Below are positions 62,057-64,000 of a DNA stretch of 64,000 bases, piece by piece. This DNA is from Bacteroidota bacterium (lineage in GTDB: Bacteria; Bacteroidota; Bacteroidia; Chitinophagales; Chitinophagaceae), in assembly GCA_018267955.1 (NCBI GenBank), contig JAFDXL010000009.1:1080717-1144716 (forward strand). Direction: 5' to 3'. The position numbers and the translations under genes were made by a program. How positions within the stretch are numbered: position 1 is the stretch's first letter; every line of letters starts with the position of its first letter. Below the pieces are notes generated by a model, which had not been told where the DNA came from, ran no database searches, and worked only from the letters and a program-made list of their open reading frames with translations.

Positions 62057-62076
62057 GCCTGTCTTTAATTACAGGC
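62057..62076 (+). promoter_or_regulatory. Inverted repeat between divergent glycosyltransferase genes
   Basis: GCCTGT (62057-62062) and its exact inverse ACAGGC (62071-62076), 8 bp apart. It lies in the 99-bp gap between the divergent starts 61995 and 62095, where a regulator or a leader hairpin could act on either gene. There is no T run. Confidence 0.4.
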
Positions 62077-62094
62077 ACCGTATAGCGGTTGTTC

Positions 62095-63195
62095 ATGAGC
62101 AAAGCCACCAGGATAGTTTTTACTGTAACCAACGACCTGAATTATGACCAGCGTATGATACGCATCTGCACTACTTTGGCAGATGCCGGTTACGATGTTA
62201 CGCTTGTGGGCTTTAAGCGAAAAGATAGCAAACCACTAATAGATCGTCCTTTTAAACAAAAACGCCTGCCAATCATAGCAGAACAGGGCAAATTGCTCTA
62301 TGTTGATTTCTGGACGAAACTATTTTGCTATCTCCTTTTTTGCAAGGCTGACATTATGTGCTGCATAGACCTGGACACTATTTTACCGGTTTATTTTGCT
62401 TCCGTCATCAGGGGAAAAAAACGCGTGCATGATGCCCATGAGCTGTTTGTAGAACTGAAGGAAGTAATATCCCGCCCGGGCATAGCACGTATGTGGAATG
62501 CCATTGCCAATTTTGCTGTACCCCGCTTTCCTAATGGATACACGGTAGGGGCAGGCATCGTTACCGAACTTCATAAAAGGTATGGTGTAAACTACGGACT
62601 GGTAAGGAATATCACGGTTTTAAAACCAATAACCATTCCTGAGAAAAAAGAGAAATATATACTGTACCAGGGCGCTGTAAACGTGGGAAGAAGGTTTGAA
62701 CAACTGATACCCGCCTTTCAGTACATCGATGCCCCATTAATTATTTGCGGCAGTGGCAATTTCTTTGAAGAAGCGGTGGCGCTGGTGAAGCAATACGGAC
62801 TGGAAGACAAGATTATCTTCAAAGGGTATATACCACCTGAAGAGTTGCGCAATTATACATTGTATGCATGGGTAGGGATCACATTATTTGAAGAAACCAG
62901 CCTTAGCAACAGGCTATCTCTTGCAAACAGGTTTTTTGATTATATGCATAATGGTGTACCGCAGCTATGCATTAAATACGAGGAATATGAAATAGTGAAC
63001 CGGGAATTTGAAGTAGCGTCATTAATCGCAGACCCGACACCTAAGAGCATTGCAGCCGCCATTAACAAGTTGCTGCACGATGAAGCATACCATCAACGCC
63101 TGCAGGATAATTGCCTAAAGGCGCGCGAAAAATATTGCTGGCAGCACGAAGCACAAACTTTATTACAGATATATGACCGCATTGCACGATCGTAG
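62095..63195 (+). CDS. Family 4 glycosyltransferase
   Basis: About 366 residues from ATG 62095. KATRIVFTVTNDLNYDQRMIRICTTLADAGYDVTLVGF is a typical GT4 N-terminus; DAHELFVELKEV follows; the C-terminal domain has ILYQGAVNVGRRFEQLIPAF, FKGYIPPEELRNYTLYAWVGITLFEE and FFDYMHNGVPQL. The classic EAMA motif is replaced by FFDYM, as in one branch of GT4. It overlaps the start of the next transferase gene by 23 bp, so the two are coupled. Confidence 0.88.
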   Translation: MSKATRIVFTVTNDLNYDQRMIRICTTLADAGYDVTLVGFKRKDSKPLIDRPFKQKRLPIIAEQGKLLYVDFWTKLFCYLLFCKADIMCCIDLDTILPVYFASVIRGKKRVHDAHELFVELKEVISRPGIARMWNAIANFAVPRFPNGYTVGAGIVTELHKRYGVNYGLVRNITVLKPITIPEKKEKYILYQGAVNVGRRFEQLIPAFQYIDAPLIICGSGNFFEEAVALVKQYGLEDKIIFKGYIPPEELRNYTLYAWVGITLFEETSLSNRLSLANRFFDYMHNGVPQLCIKYEEYEIVNREFEVASLIADPTPKSIAAAINKLLHDEAYHQRLQDNCLKAREKYCWQHEAQTLLQIYDRIARS

Positions 63196-64000
63196 ATTAC
63201 ACATAGTATCTTTTGATGTGCCCTACCCACCTGATTATGGCGGCGCCATAGATGTGTTTTATAAGATCAAAGCATTAAAGGAAGCCGGAGCGCAAATCTA
63301 TCTGCATTGTTTTGCATATGGCAGGCAAGCCAATCGCGAACTGGAGGCACTTTGCAGAGAAGTATTTTATTATCCGCGCATTACGGGCTTACGAGGGCTG
63401 TCACTTACCGAACCATACATAGTACACTCCCGCAGAAACAAACTGCTGCTGAAGCGGCTTATGGAGATCGAAGCACCTATTTTATTTGAAGGTGTACATA
63501 CCACCTACTACCTATCCGATCCGGGCTTAAAAAAAAGGATCAAAGCGGTGAGAACTCACAATATAGAATCTGACTACTATGAGCAACTAGCCGCTAAAGA
63601 GCCCGCATTTACAAAAAGGCTCTACTATAAAATGGAATCATCCCTATTGGGAAAATATGAGCATGGCCTTGAAGATGCAGATTGCTTTTTCTCGTTATCA
63701 GCGGAGGATAACAGGTATTTTAAAAACTTATACCCGAACAAAACAACTGCCTTTATTGCCCCTTTTCACCCATACAACAAGGTAATGTCCTTTACCGGCA
63801 TGGGCGAATATTGTCTCTATCATGGCAACCTATCTCACCCCGAGAATAAAGAAGCTGTACTGTATTTGCTAAATGAGGTTTTCGGACAAATAGATATGGA
63901 AGTTATCATTGCAGGACGGGAACCCGGGAAAGAGATATTTGATGCGTGCAGGCAACTCAGTAATTGCAGGCTTATAGCCAACCCGTCTGCACACGAAATG
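63173..64000 (+). CDS. Glycosyltransferase, GT4-like (partial, C-terminus beyond window)
   Basis: Frame from ATG 63173 to the right edge, 276 codons without a stop. The N-terminus LHIVSFDVPYPPDYGGAIDVFYKIKALKEAG is the same kind of GT-B acceptor domain as in the other transferases here. VRTHNIESDYYEQLA and YCLYHGNLSHPENKEAVLYLL (start of the donor domain) follow. It overlaps the preceding gene by 23 bp. The nucleotide-sugar motif would lie outside the window. Probable role: cell-surface polysaccharide or glycan synthesis. Confidence 0.85.
   Translation, partial: MTALHDRRLHIVSFDVPYPPDYGGAIDVFYKIKALKEAGAQIYLHCFAYGRQANRELEALCREVFYYPRITGLRGLSLTEPYIVHSRRNKLLLKRLMEIEAPILFEGVHTTYYLSDPGLKKRIKAVRTHNIESDYYEQLAAKEPAFTKRLYYKMESSLLGKYEHGLEDADCFFSLSAEDNRYFKNLYPNKTTAFIAPFHPYNKVMSFTGMGEYCLYHGNLSHPENKEAVLYLLNEVFGQIDMEVIIAGREPGKEIFDACRQLSNCRLIANPSAHEM

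Overview
The window comes from a Bacteroidota chromosome, most likely a Chitinophagaceae-like member (inference). Evidence: promoters of the Bacteroidota type (a TTTG about 19 bp before a TAnnTTTG box) recur upstream of genes; Shine-Dalgarno sequences are essentially absent; LytTR regulators, TM2/DUF2752/DUF4870 membrane proteins, a PorP/SprF-like barrel and many small lipoproteins are present. Base composition is moderate. There is no phage, transposase or CRISPR array; this is chromosomal backbone with several lineage-specific islands.

Layout. 1-3573 (minus): a three-gene unit with a TPP-dependent pyruvate oxidase-like enzyme, a mandelate-racemase-type enolase-superfamily enzyme and a FAD-linked oxidase cut by the window edge. 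3658-6681 (plus): a TetR regulator, an SDR oxidoreductase and a 14-helix MFS exporter, each preceded by a copy of the same palindromic operator. 7252-14072: two small secreted proteins followed by a complete tripartite RND efflux pump. 14273-15498: an ArsR repressor with two SRPBCC proteins. 16187-16466: a gene-free stretch with a boxA-like element and a 10-bp-period repeat. 16467-18764: a PAS/GAF sensor that ends without an ATPase domain.

18898-23101: recF, divergent pdhA, a TPR protein, ribH and a LutA-like Fe-S protein. 23113-27529: two paralogous membrane glycosyltransferases separated by tRNA-Leu(GAG) and by a short relic of the 3' end of the neighbouring histidine kinase gene, which shows a local tandem duplication. 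27625-31982: a small membrane protein, a GT2 transferase and a LiaF / DUF4288 / LytS / LytTR unit. 32289-36473 (minus): a DegT-family enzyme with His in place of the PLP lysine, and an M16 peptidase. 36513-39032: a PapD-like chaperone candidate with three small secreted beta-rich proteins.

39151-44354: lipoproteins, a DODA-type dioxygenase and a TM2-DUF2752-DUF4870-M48 operon. 44507-46822: rplK-rplA-rplJ-rplL, with its own promoter and terminator and without the usual secE-nusG and rpoBC neighbours. 46961-58227: a PorP/SprF-like barrel, a lipoprotein, aspS, an S9 peptidase and a large TamB-like protein. 58230-64000: four GT4-type glycosyltransferases around ribBA, the last one running off the window.

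The most unusual items are the three-operator TetR regulon, the boxA/decamer-repeat element, the kinase-gene relic beside tRNA-Leu, the His-for-Lys DegT enzyme, the chaperone/pilin-like cluster and a ribH promoter nested in an upstream terminator loop.
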